From Nitzschia sp. DOCU1 (lineage: Eukaryota; Bacillariophyta; Bacillariophyceae; Bacillariales; Bacillariaceae), in contig OX595997.1 in NCBI GenBank assembly GCA_951394045.1, positions 1,674,001-1,738,000 of the forward strand: DNA of 64,000 nucleotides. Direction: 5' to 3'. Each line of letters starts with the position of its first letter. The stretch's first letter is position 1. Both the position numbers and the translations under genes were made by a program. The notes below the pieces were generated by a model. It saw nothing but the letters and a program-made list of their open reading frames with translations. It was not told where the DNA came from and made no database searches. Below are positions 54,867 through 64,000 of the stretch, in pieces.

Positions 54867-56765
54867 CTAATGTCCAGTGCCAACGGTCTCTTCCCACAAC
54901 TGCACAAAGTCGGAGTCAGACAGCAGACGCGCCGATGTTTCCGCCTCATCTGGGCACTCGCAAAGAATCTTGAAGCTGTACTCGATAATCGGCTTGGTCT
55001 TGTCAGCTGCGGGGATCGGACAGCACTCATAGGGAACAACATCGGTTCCTCCCTCTGAAAAGAGAGAATTCTCGCTGATGAAGAAGACGGACACTAGTGT
55101 GTAAGCCGCCTTACCTTCGGGGTGGATGCATCCCGCAGTGAATTCCGTAGCTTGTTCGTTGCAGCCGGGCTCAGCCAGCTTGTCAACGCAAATAGGATCC
55201 AAACCGCCGTTGACAGAGCCAGCGGCCTTCTTGTGGTATTGAACGAACATGTCCACGGGGAATTTGAACGGGGAATCGACCTTGAATGTGACAGATCCAG
55301 CGTCATCGGCGAATTTCATACCATAGAACATGGAAGAGGGGTCGAATTTGGCGGGGATGATGCCGTCAGCAACCTTGTAGGACATGGTAGACACGGTATC
55401 ATAGCCAGGGCACAGATCCTCGTCGGTGTTTCCCATACTAATGAGGCACGGGGGAGGCTCGACACCAGCCGCGTCACAGGCAGTAACGTCCTTGCCACTC
55501 ATGATACCGGTTCCGATAACACAAACGTCGTAGCCCTTTTCGGGATCCTCGATACCATCGGGGATTTTGGGGCCAGGGATGTACTTGACATCACCGGGAC
55601 ACATCGAATCCGCCAAGTGGAGGGATGTGAAGTCTTTATTTGCCACTGGGGTTGTGATCTCGACGCCGGCTCCGATACCTCCAATGGGAGCACTATCCGT
55701 GATCTCCATGTTGTAGAGGCACTCCGAGTCACTAGGGACCGTGACGACGTAGCAATACTGCCAGGCCGAATCAAACTTGGGCAGAGTGTAGAGGACATCC
55801 TGCAGCTGGTTCATGCTTCCTTTCTTGCAGAGATCAGGAGGGCCGGCATACTTCTTCACCTGTACCTTCGGGGTATACGTGGGAAGAGTTCGAATACCAC
55901 AGCAGTTGCCCTTGGCCCAGTCGCAGCACTTGTCCTGGCGGACGTAGGGACACGCCGGCTCCCAATAGCGCCAGTAGGCTTTTTCCTGAGCAGTGTTGAA
56001 CTTGTTGATGGTCTTGACGTGATCGCGGGTTCCGTGGAACTTGATCAAATAGTCAGTACGGTTGGGGCCCCATGCGGTCCAGGGAGCCTTGTTCTTGCAC
56101 TCTTGCGTGACGTTGTGCTGGAGCTGGTGTCCGCAACCCTGGCCACTCCAGGCGTCTTCATCGATCGTGATGCGGACCCAGGGGTTCTTCTCGGAGCAGG
56201 TGCGGTGGCAGATGGTAACACGCTGGGTGGTGGCGTTGCACTGCTCCTTGACGGCGTTGCCGTTGCAGTTGCCTGGAACTTTCTTGCCGTTACAAGAAGT
56301 TGGAACGCAGGTTCCGTTGATGGGGGCGGTTGAGTTGGGGTCGGTTTGGTTCCCGACGGTGCAGATGAAGCCTTCGTGGCAGCCGTGGTTAGGAACCTCG
56401 AGGTAAACGCCTCCGTCGTCGTCTGGAGAGAAGTAAGACTGGCACCATTCGCCTTCGATGGCATGGCCCAAGTTCACTTCCTTGCACGTCTTCACTCCTT
56501 TGATATTCTCCAAGAAGCACAAGTCGTCGTCTTCACATTGATTGGCGGCGCGGGCGGCGCAATCGGTGTGCTCGTGGGCCCCGATGCAGTGGTAGATGTT
56601 GTTGGGGTCCTTCTCCCACACGCACCCAGACACTGCAGGGCACTCGCTCTGCTTGGTGGCTTTATCGCAAATCGTTTTCTCATCGATAGTGCCGGTGTCG
56701 ACACCTAGAGCAGTGCCCAAGAAGGCAAAGGCCAAGAGGGTGACTCCACTGGAAGAGAGTTTCAT
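54867..56765 (-). CDS. Secreted CHRT-family protein, divergent member
   Basis: 632 residues. Signal peptide MKLSSSGVTLLAFAFLGTALG. The first Cys region is distinct (ATKQSECPAVSGCVW, then HTDCAARAANQCEDDDLC, like the gene at 38030-42484). The CHRT module is present (ICHRTCSEKNPWVR, GCGHQLQHNV, CPYVRQDKCCDW) with one Ig-like repeat starting VKKYAGPPDLC. The C-terminal domain resembles those of the genes at 657 and 58836 (MKFADDAGSVTFKVDSPF, VQYHKKAAGSVNGGLDP, VPYECCPIP, FKILCECP) but ends in SARLLSDSDFVQLWEE rather than RQLRG. Its neighbour at 58836 is divergently oriented. Function not known. Confidence 0.85.
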   Translation of the reverse strand: MKLSSSGVTLLAFAFLGTALGVDTGTIDEKTICDKATKQSECPAVSGCVWEKDPNNIYHCIGAHEHTDCAARAANQCEDDDLCFLENIKGVKTCKEVNLGHAIEGEWCQSYFSPDDDGGVYLEVPNHGCHEGFICTVGNQTDPNSTAPINGTCVPTSCNGKKVPGNCNGNAVKEQCNATTQRVTICHRTCSEKNPWVRITIDEDAWSGQGCGHQLQHNVTQECKNKAPWTAWGPNRTDYLIKFHGTRDHVKTINKFNTAQEKAYWRYWEPACPYVRQDKCCDWAKGNCCGIRTLPTYTPKVQVKKYAGPPDLCKKGSMNQLQDVLYTLPKFDSAWQYCYVVTVPSDSECLYNMEITDSAPIGGIGAGVEITTPVANKDFTSLHLADSMCPGDVKYIPGPKIPDGIEDPEKGYDVCVIGTGIMSGKDVTACDAAGVEPPPCLISMGNTDEDLCPGYDTVSTMSYKVADGIIPAKFDPSSMFYGMKFADDAGSVTFKVDSPFKFPVDMFVQYHKKAAGSVNGGLDPICVDKLAEPGCNEQATEFTAGCIHPEGKAAYTLVSVFFISENSLFSEGGTDVVPYECCPIPAADKTKPIIEYSFKILCECPDEAETSARLLSDSDFVQLWEETVGTGH

Positions 56766-58534
56766 GGTAGATGGTGGTGTAAATTGTAACCAAATCAGGG
56801 AAAGGATAACGATGGATTACGACCAGACAAGAAAGGATGGAAGAAGCACGCAGCACAAGACTGCTGCTGGAAGCAAGTCTGGCTAGGTAGTAGAGCGAGC
56901 ATGCACTGCCGCCAAGACCGAATAGAGAAAAGCCCTGCTGCTATGCCTGCCTGTGGGGGACACATTGCACATTGAACTCAACGTATGTAAAATCAGTACC
57001 AGAGAGTGCGTAGAAATAGGCCCAAGGAGAACCGATCCGCCATAATTACGCCGAAGGCAAGACCACATTTACTTAAGGAGAGTCATTGGGCGGGACGAAA
57101 CTACGATTAGGCTTAGGATTGGAGGGAAATGACCCACCAAACCCAGCCCCCACGACCATCCTATCGAAAATGGATTGTTGTTTGTTAGATACCATAGGTC
57201 CAAGGAATCGAAAATGTCCATTCAAGCCAACGATGACCCATGCTTCTTTCGTTTCGCTGCGACAAGCGAAAGGATTCGAAAGAGGTTTCGCCGAACTGTT
57301 CGCTCGCCGCCAAGGTCAAACGTACGCTAGCATGGAGGTATGAGGCAACGATAAGAAGTCTCCTATCAGTGACGAAATCTCCAAAGATCTTTGACCCAGC
57401 GGACCGTGACATGAAGTAGCAGTTTGGGAACCCAGCCATCCTAGGTACTACCCGTAGTAGTAGTAGGGGACGGATTGTTGCGTAGTAATGGAAAAGCACG
57501 TCGTCGAAAGCATAGCAAAATAGATTCTCAACACCAACACAAGAACTTGCAGTGGTGCTGCTAGTAACGGGGCGGAAGAGGCGTGTTTCTTTCACCACTA
57601 CCACCAGCATAGTAGTAGTAGGGTACTACTAGATGACTGATGATCCCCCCTCCTCTTCTCCTCCCCCTCACCATCATCATAAAGCGCCAGCCCCGCAGCA
57701 GGAGTCTGCAGTACCAAGTATATCATCATCGCCATCGTAGTCAGAAGGCATGGCGATATATAGCACCACCCCCACAACGCACCCCCAACAAGAACAACAA
57801 GAAGCACCGACAACAACAATAACTCATGCTCCTCCTCCAACAAGAAGGAAAAGAAATCATCATGATGGTGATGACCTTTGTTCGGTTTGTTTGATTTCTC
57901 CAGGGGGGGGGGGGAGCAATGAAAGGCGATGGTCACTTTCAAACCTGTGGCGTAAGACGAAAAAGGAAGAGCGGCGAGAGCACGAGCAGGCGGCACCGCG
58001 AAGGGAGTTATCCTCCCCTCAGCTCCTCCTCGTCCTCATCATGGTGGTAGTGGTGCGGCCGCTGCTGCCGCTGACATTGATAGTACTATCAGCACGGAGA
58101 AGGAGCTTTGTTCAGCAGGTATGGGCCATCATGGTTATCATTGCAAGTATTGTCCTCAGCATTTCACATTTTCTTGATATCGAAATGGCCACACTCCGAC
58201 ACCTCTTGCCAAGCAGCCTGTTCGTGCTATAGTCGGAATTACTATGTATATTTATGTACGGGTCGGTGCTCGATCCATATTTATTCTTACTTTTGCATTA
58301 TTATTGCCCATTACCGTATGTGATGCAATAAATATTGAGGGCGAAAGTTGGTTCGCACGATAGAAAACTCTAGTCGAATGTACTATCGAAATCCTTGACA
58401 TAGTTGGGTGAAGGCCCTTCGCGTTTCTAGATCACTTATCCTTTCCGAAGGACCATATATACTCCGAAAGTTTCGCTCTGTTTCAGACCAATTGAATTAA
58501 TCGTCGTACTATGGTAAATTGGGCCGCAAATCGT
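56766..58534. other. Intergenic region with microsatellites
   Basis: About 1.8 kb. It holds TAG and CAT trinucleotide runs (57455-57690), a run of 12 G at 57903-57914 and CTC/ATC-rich stretches. Opposed ORFs through these (for example 57750-58232 plus) have low-complexity products and were not accepted as genes. Confidence 0.5.
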
Positions 58535-58750
58535 GAATGATCTTCATAGTACCCCATGACTGGAAGAACAGAAACTCCCGGACGGCAGATCCATCCACTA
58601 TCCTCACTGGGACGATCCTTGGGCTCGCCAGATATATCTTTTCATCATCCCAGCCCTTTCCGACTTATCGTCTCGATTCTGAAGTCATTTACGATCAGGT
58701 AAGACCAAGAACGAGGACAAGACTGTGTTTGGCAGCTTGTTTGGGGTCAT
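58535..58750 (+). promoter_or_regulatory. Upstream region shared with the first CHRT-family gene
   Basis: Matches 250-570 in ordered blocks (GAAACTCCCGG, GATATATCTTT, AGTCATTTACGAT, GACTGTGTTTGGCAGCT). No CATAAAAG equivalent to the one at 578-585 was found. It supports either a conserved promoter or recent duplication of the whole gene. Confidence 0.5.
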
Positions 58751-58835
58751 TACAAAGGCCCCGTGTGGCTATAACCAGCGATCCTTGTATCACAACTTAA
58801 CTCAATACCGAGAGGACAAACAAGTACAGCAGACC

Positions 58836-60887
58836 ATGAAGTTGTTCTTTACTGCGATTGCCGTGGTTGCTTATTCGTTGCCTTCAGCAGTTCATGGGCA
58901 GACCTGCAACCCCTCCCCCAACAATTCTAACAAGTGCCTTGCTATCACTGGCTGCACATGGAAGTCGAGCACTAGCACATGCGTTGCAGTCACCCCTGCA
59001 CCTGTTGCCCCTGCACCTGTCGCCCCTGCACCTGTCGCCCCTGCACCTGTCGCCCCTGCACCTGTTGCCCCTGCACCTGTCGCTCCTGCACCTGTCGCCC
59101 CTGCACCTGTTGCGAGCCCCTCTGAAAGACACTGTGAAAGTTTCAAAAACAACGAGGAGTGTCCTCTTGATCGATGCGTCAAACAAAACCAAAAATGTGA
59201 AGATAAACCGGTTCCCACCGCAGCTCCAGTCCCAGGCGTCCCGACCCCTACTCCCTGTGAAGATCGTAACGGACCCGACTGCGAGAACTTTGATGGTCTG
59301 TGCGTCAAGGTCAAAGGAAAATGCCAACCTGTGGACGGCACAGGAAGGGAGGGTGCCTCGTGCATGGCCACCCTCACCACCGATAACCTAGGTGACCCGT
59401 TCTATGCCGAAGTCTATGGATTCGGATGCGCCTCTGGACATGTTTGTAACGTGTACAACAGCTCCGATGCCGACAAAGTGGATGTCAACCTCACTGGCGT
59501 TTGTGAATCCGAGGAGTGTGCTGGCAAGAAGATTCCCGGCAACTGCAACGGTAACGACCCCAACAATCCGGAGTGCATTGCTGCAACTGAGCGTGTTACC
59601 ATCTGCCACCGCACCTGCTCGGAGAAGAACCCTTGGGTTCGCATCACCATTGATGAGGATGCTTGGGATGGTGAAGGCTGTGGCCACAAGCTTCAACACG
59701 ACATTCGTGATGAGTGCAAGAACAAGGCCCCATGGACTGCATGGGGTGTCAACCGCAAGGACTACTTGATCAAGAGGCATGGAACTCGTCAGAATGTTTC
59801 TGATGCCTTGGGTGGAAACACCCAAGCAATCAAGGATTACTGGAGGAAGTGGGAGCCGGCTTGCCCGTACGTCCGTAACGGAGCCTGCTGCAGCTGGACT
59901 GACGCCGCCAACCCTTGCTGCGGTGAGCAATACCCTCAGGTAATCACCCCGCAAATCGACATTGTGAAGTATGCCGGCCCACCAGGAACGTGTGGTGTGG
60001 ACATGACCAAGCAACATGATGACCTTTACACGCTTCCTATTGACGCGTCAAACTGGACTTATTGCTACAAGATCAGTGTCCCTACCACGAGCAAGGAGTG
60101 TCTGATCAACATGAAGTTCAACGATCCTGCCCCAGGCGGCGTTGGAAGCACTTGGGTACCTCTGACCAACTCTACTGGTGGCAACATTACTTGCCCTGGA
60201 GCTCCCCCTGTCTACGTCCAGGGACCGATCAACCCTAGGTCGATGGCTCCTCAAGACTGCGGCAATGCGGTTGTTGTGGGAACCGGTGACCTCTCTCGCA
60301 TGAACGTCACCGACTCTGATTGCGCCAGAGTCGATCTCTGGACCTGCCCCAATGTAATGGGAATGACTGATGACGATCTTTGTCCATACGATGATGCGGT
60401 TACCGTTCTGGAAGCCAGGGTTGAGGACGGAATCATCCCTGTAGGCTTGGATCCCTCCAGCATGTTCTACAGCATGTCCTTTCAAGGTACCGACGATGCG
60501 CCCGAAGTCTCGTTTGTCATTGACTCTCCCTTTGCCTTTAATGTGGGCATGTATGTTCAATACCACAAGAAGGCCATTGGAAGCTCGCATGGGGCTTTGG
60601 ATCCAGCCTGCGTAGGCAGGCCGGATGAGCCCGACTGTAACACAGCGGCGACACCAATCACTGCCGGTTGCATCAAGAATGCGGAAGGAGAAGCTTTCGC
60701 TCTTGTAAGTGTCTTCTTCGTGAGCAACAATGCGCTCTTTGGTGGCGGCGGAACAGATGTTTCTCCCTATCAGTGCTGCCCAGTTCCCGAAGATGACAAG
60801 AACAAGCCGATGATTGAGTATACCTTCAAGGTGCTCTGCCGTTGTCCCAGTACTTCTCGCCAGCTTCGCGGGAACAACCTTCCTTAA
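58836..60887 (+). CDS. Secreted CHRT-family protein with PVAPA linker
   Basis: 683 residues from the ATG at 58836, which opens the signal peptide MKLFFTAIAVVAYSLPSAVHG; the frame extends upstream to 58725 but without a signal sequence. After NNSNKCLAITGCTWK comes a (PVAPA)n linker, a Cys motif (NEECPLDRCVKQNQKC), the CHRT module (ICHRTCSEKNPWVR, GCGHKLQHDIRDEC), one Ig-like repeat (IVKYAGPPGTC) and the C-terminal domain (FQGTDDAPEVSFVIDSPF, VQYHKKAIGSSHGALDP, VSPYQCCPVP) ending CRCPSTSRQLRG. From the CHRT module on it is nearly the same protein as the second half of the gene at 657-4211. Several NST/NGT-type sites could be N-glycosylated. Likely extracellular; role unknown. Confidence 0.87.
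   Translation: MKLFFTAIAVVAYSLPSAVHGQTCNPSPNNSNKCLAITGCTWKSSTSTCVAVTPAPVAPAPVAPAPVAPAPVAPAPVAPAPVAPAPVAPAPVASPSERHCESFKNNEECPLDRCVKQNQKCEDKPVPTAAPVPGVPTPTPCEDRNGPDCENFDGLCVKVKGKCQPVDGTGREGASCMATLTTDNLGDPFYAEVYGFGCASGHVCNVYNSSDADKVDVNLTGVCESEECAGKKIPGNCNGNDPNNPECIAATERVTICHRTCSEKNPWVRITIDEDAWDGEGCGHKLQHDIRDECKNKAPWTAWGVNRKDYLIKRHGTRQNVSDALGGNTQAIKDYWRKWEPACPYVRNGACCSWTDAANPCCGEQYPQVITPQIDIVKYAGPPGTCGVDMTKQHDDLYTLPIDASNWTYCYKISVPTTSKECLINMKFNDPAPGGVGSTWVPLTNSTGGNITCPGAPPVYVQGPINPRSMAPQDCGNAVVVGTGDLSRMNVTDSDCARVDLWTCPNVMGMTDDDLCPYDDAVTVLEARVEDGIIPVGLDPSSMFYSMSFQGTDDAPEVSFVIDSPFAFNVGMYVQYHKKAIGSSHGALDPACVGRPDEPDCNTAATPITAGCIKNAEGEAFALVSVFFVSNNALFGGGGTDVSPYQCCPVPEDDKNKPMIEYTFKVLCRCPSTSRQLRGNNLP
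58990..59118 (+). repeat. PVAPA-coding tandem repeat
   Basis: About eight copies of a 15-base unit (CCTGT(T/C)GCCCCTGCA) coding for PVAPA. It occupies the place of the TPAPVP array in the paralogue at 657-4211, so linkers turned over faster than domains. Confidence 0.9.
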
Positions 60888-61569
60888 GAGGTTTGGTGTA
60901 GAGGGGCTCAAGTCTTGAGCATTTGAGGGGACGCTGGCACCCATCATTACTGATACCAACTATCCTCGGTAGATGGTCAGTAAAGGGGGGTGGGCGTGGT
61001 AAATTGCAGGTGAGCTAGGACGACGACGCATTGTCAGCAAGTCAAGCCAGTGTACATAAATACATGATAGACATGCATTGCATACATTACTTCGTAGTCC
61101 AATGAGTTGTTACCAATCTCACCATCGATCCATTCTCGGTCCTGACGAGAACCGTTCTTTGCTCGCCAGGCAGAGGAACGATTTGTTCCTGGTGGGATTG
61201 CCGTTGTCATGATCGTTTCGGCAGTTCACTACTAGAGATCGTGACGATGAATAATAAGGGCGAAAGCCTTCCCGCCGAGAGATGGGTGCCAAAGCATTGC
61301 GTCGTCTTTGACTTGGTCGAACCTTCCGTCTGTCCTCTGCTCCGCGTTCATGGTGGCCTTGGATTTTGCTGTGTATCTTTTGTGGTCACGACCATGGCCA
61401 CAGGCAGCAGTGACGGCAGTATACGTACTCGACGAGTTGAGAGTCATCCAAACCTTTCGAGAGCACCTCACACATCTATTGCTTCTTGCGGTTGCCTCCT
61501 TTCCGCACAAAGCCTGTTGTGCTAGCAAAAGGAGCAATTTCGTGTTTTTCTTCTCCACCGAAACTGAGA
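60888..61569. other. Intergenic region
   Basis: About 680 bases; the first 320 resemble the 3' flank of the first CHRT-family gene. The remainder leads to the uronate-enzyme gene. No other gene is supported. Confidence 0.45.
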
Positions 61570-64000
61570 ATGACTCACTGCTGGCTTTCGTCGCCGACGG
61601 CCTTGTCCCAAATTCAAGCCTTGTGCTTGGGGACGGGCCGTTTCTTGCGGAGTGTGTTGGTGCCAGCTCTAGTGGGAGCTGGAATGGAGGTAGGGCTCAT
61701 TCAAACGCGTGGTCGAAGCATGATGGAGTACATGGCGGCGGCGGGGGATTCGACCTATGAAGTGGACACGGTACAGACGGATGGAACGATTGAGACGAGT
61801 CGAGTGCCTTGTCGGGCTGTCTTTTCGCTAGGAAACGAAGCGGATAAACATGCACTAGCGGAAGCCTTGTCGGAAATGACTCAAGGGTAAGTCAGAGAAC
61901 TGGGACCTGTCCCGTCCTCTTTGGATCTTTGGATCTTTGGCACAAGTTGTTCTAATGTTCCTGTACGTTTCCTGACACGCGCATTTGCTAGTATCTCCAT
62001 CCTGGGAGTCGGCGTCACCGAAGCTGGTTTGGCTAGCAAAGATACTCAAGTGATGAAAGATTTGTACGAGTTGTTGCATTTGATTTGTCATTTGCAACAC
62101 GACCAAACCTGGCCGACACAAACAGTATGTGTCATTGACATGGACAATGTTCCCAACAATGGTAGTTTGATTCAATCCTACATGATGGAATTTGCCAAAG
62201 ACAGTGAGGAATCATCGTTGATGCATGCCTTTTTGACCAATCAAGTCGTCTTTTGTGATACCATGGTGGATCGAATTACATCGCAACGACCTCATAGTGG
62301 GGGCATGGTTCCACGATGTGAACCGTCCCCAGCCAAAGCCTTGGTCATTTGCGATCCACAAGGAAAAGTTCCCGTGGCATTGGCGCAACAACCGGGAGTG
62401 ATTTGTCGATCCACTTCTCAACAATTAGATTTGGATATTGCGCTCAAATTGAGGATTGCCAATGGAACGCACACGGCCATTGCACACATGTTAGCCTTGT
62501 TGCGGCATTTAATGACAGACAAACTCAGTGAACACCAAGCCAACAATGTCTTTATGCGCTACTTGGATACCCTGGTGGAAGAACAAGTATATGCGGGCAT
62601 GACAGGGTCAGTGGACTCGTTAAAGGAAGCCAAGGCCGTGTGGGCGGATTGGCGTCAACGTTTGATTCATCCGCATTTTGGTCTAAGTTCGTTCTTTATT
62701 ACTCAAAATGGAACGGCAAAGGGAGGAATTCGATGGGGCCCGACAGTCGTAGATATGATTCAAAAGAGCAACGTGGCACCTCAAGTGTCCTTGGCCTTGG
62801 CATATGCCGTCTTGTTGCGATGGCTTACTCCGGTGTCTCTTTCGGATCCAATGAATGGTGGAGTTTATCGCGGATGGCTCGATGGTGTGGATCCTGCTCA
62901 AGTACAACTAGCAGCTACTAGTGATACGGAATCCTCCTCCTCCACTCAAGTCTATGCGGATGGATTGCGCTACGATCTGGAGCAAGGATGGTACGAATTT
63001 AAATGTCCCTTGACAGATCTCGCCGCTCAACTTGAGAAGTGTCTTGCCACCAAGGCGCAACCCCAAGATTGCCACACGGTGATTCAAAACTATCTTACAA
63101 ACGAACTGGGTGGAAACTTGTCGGCAATTTCGGATACGCCTCGATTCCAAGAGTTGCTGCAAGGCATTGCCGTACTGTATGCTCGTCTCTTGGCAGGCGA
63201 CAGCCTCTCGGCCCTACTCGACGAGCTTGATCGATCAAAACATGGAATTGGATTTTCGTCCCCTTGCTCGTCCTTGACTTGTTCTTCTTCTGCTGTAAGT
63301 CGTTTTGCTCCGCTCCATTTTCAACCAACGACCATTCCTGACACGAGTCGATTACTGCAACTACCAGTAACCATGGCAAGTTTGGAAAGTACTGTCATAT
63401 CCGAGGTTCAAAGCGTTGTGGCGATTGATTTGCATACACACTTGCTGCCGCCAACGCATGGTCCACTTTGTCTGTGGGGTATTGACGAACTATTGACCTA
63501 TGTGAGTATCCAATTTCGGAGACTGCAATTCTAGGAAACGCTACTCACTTTTTCGTTTACTTTCTTTCATTCCATAGCACTATTTGGTTGCCGAGTACTT
63601 CATTACAGCCCCGGCAGCCATGACACCTGCAGCATTTTACTCGAAATCCAAACAAGACCAAGCGGATCTCATTTGGGAGGCGTTATTTTTGAGGAGATCC
63701 CCAATCTCGGAGGCATGTCGGGGCGTCTTGACCACTCTGTGCAGTTTGGGATTGCAAGATGCCGTGAAGCGTCGGGACTTGGAAGCCATTCGAAAATTTT
63801 ATCAGCAGTATCGCGATCAGGCTAATGGCGCCCACGAGTTTTGTCAAGCCGCTTTTACCAAATCCGGAATCGACTATGCCATCATGACCAACATTCCGTT
63901 TGATAGTAACGAAGCTCGATATTGGAGACCATACCGTACCGAATATTCTCAACATTTTCGATCGGCATTGCGCGTTGATCCACTCTTGGCTGGGGATCGA
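61570..64000 (+). CDS. Fused uronate reductase and uronate-isomerase-like enzyme, partial
   Basis: Exons 61570-61886, 61992-63501 and 63578 to the window edge, joined by introns of 105 and 76 nt; 750 codons are visible and the 3' end is missing. The ATG at 61570 is the first in the frame and precedes ALCLGTGRFLRSVLVPALV, a Rossmann NAD motif. IDMDNVPNNGSLI and FCDTMVDRIT follow; KLRIANGTH (about 258-266) has the Lys-x4-Asn-x2-His set of the mannitol dehydrogenase (UxuB, UxaB, MtlD) family. From about residue 580 a second enzyme starts: AIDLHTHLLPP, LWGIDELLTYHYLVAEYF, KQDQADLIWEALF and PISEACRGVLTTL, resembling uronate isomerases (UxaC-like amidohydrolases) with the HxH metal motif. Together they would convert hexuronate to the ketose and reduce it. 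Substrate is uncertain. The intron at 63502 falls inside the second domain, which argues for one transcript. No targeting signal is seen. Confidence 0.8.

Noticed and set aside
44803..56333. Antisense ORFs of 250-400 codons opposite the secreted-protein genes (44803-45651, 48083-49090, 51588-52712, 55122-56333)
   Set aside because: Shadows of the coding strand caused by biased third positions; they recur at the same place in each paralogue and have no start context or domains.
57598..58232. Opposed ORFs through microsatellites and a 12-G run
   Set aside because: Products are homopolymeric or hydrophobic low-complexity and depend on the length of the G run.

Overview
The window looks like nuclear DNA of a eukaryotic microalga, most likely a pennate diatom (inference). 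Genes have short GT-AG introns (59-106 nt), intergenic DNA is AT-moderate and full of short repeats, two proteins (a ClpS-like adaptor and a LON-domain protein) carry a signal peptide followed by an aromatic or aliphatic residue as in diatom plastid pre-sequences, and there is a Helitron-type transposase gene. No tRNA, rRNA or CRISPR was found.

The dominant content is a family of large, cysteine-rich secreted proteins. Seven loci lie in the window: 657-4211 (+), 38030-42484 (-), 43909-45675 (-, signal peptide lost), 46152-49340 (-, one intron and one frameshift), 49911-52859 (-), 54867-56765 (-) and 58836-60887 (+). All share a central module with the signature ICHRTCS..NPWVRITIDEDAW, then one to five Ig-like repeats that begin (I/V)xKYAGPPGTC, then a common C-terminal domain ending in CxCP and, in most, a short R.LRG or RRLG tail. 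Linkers are Pro-rich (TPAPV, PVAPA) or acidic Pro-Glu-Asp arrays. I do not know their function; they look like extracellular matrix, wall or adhesive proteins. The first and last copies are direct-orientation duplicates including their flanks, and they bracket the rest.

5.5-15.1 kb is a mobile-element island: a Helitron-type Rep/PIF1 helicase (DUF6570-like N terminus, HUH-like motif, helicase; two introns, one frameshift), a Lys-rich orphan gene on the opposite strand, and a four-exon 726-residue orphan gene whose 3' end abuts a fossil of the helicase motif VI.

15.7-37.3 kb holds housekeeping-like single-copy genes: a plastid LON-domain protein, two small paralogous orphan proteins ending in FDLDL, a TKL-type protein kinase, a plastid ClpS-like adaptor, a giant low-complexity protein with what looks like a PDZ domain split by an insertion, an RlmM/FtsJ-like RNA methyltransferase and a three-exon cysteine synthase.

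The right edge (61570 onward) carries the start of a fusion of a mannitol-dehydrogenase-family uronate reductase with a uronate-isomerase-like amidohydrolase, two consecutive steps of hexuronate catabolism. It runs off the window. Long antisense ORFs opposite the secreted-protein genes are frame shadows and were not annotated.
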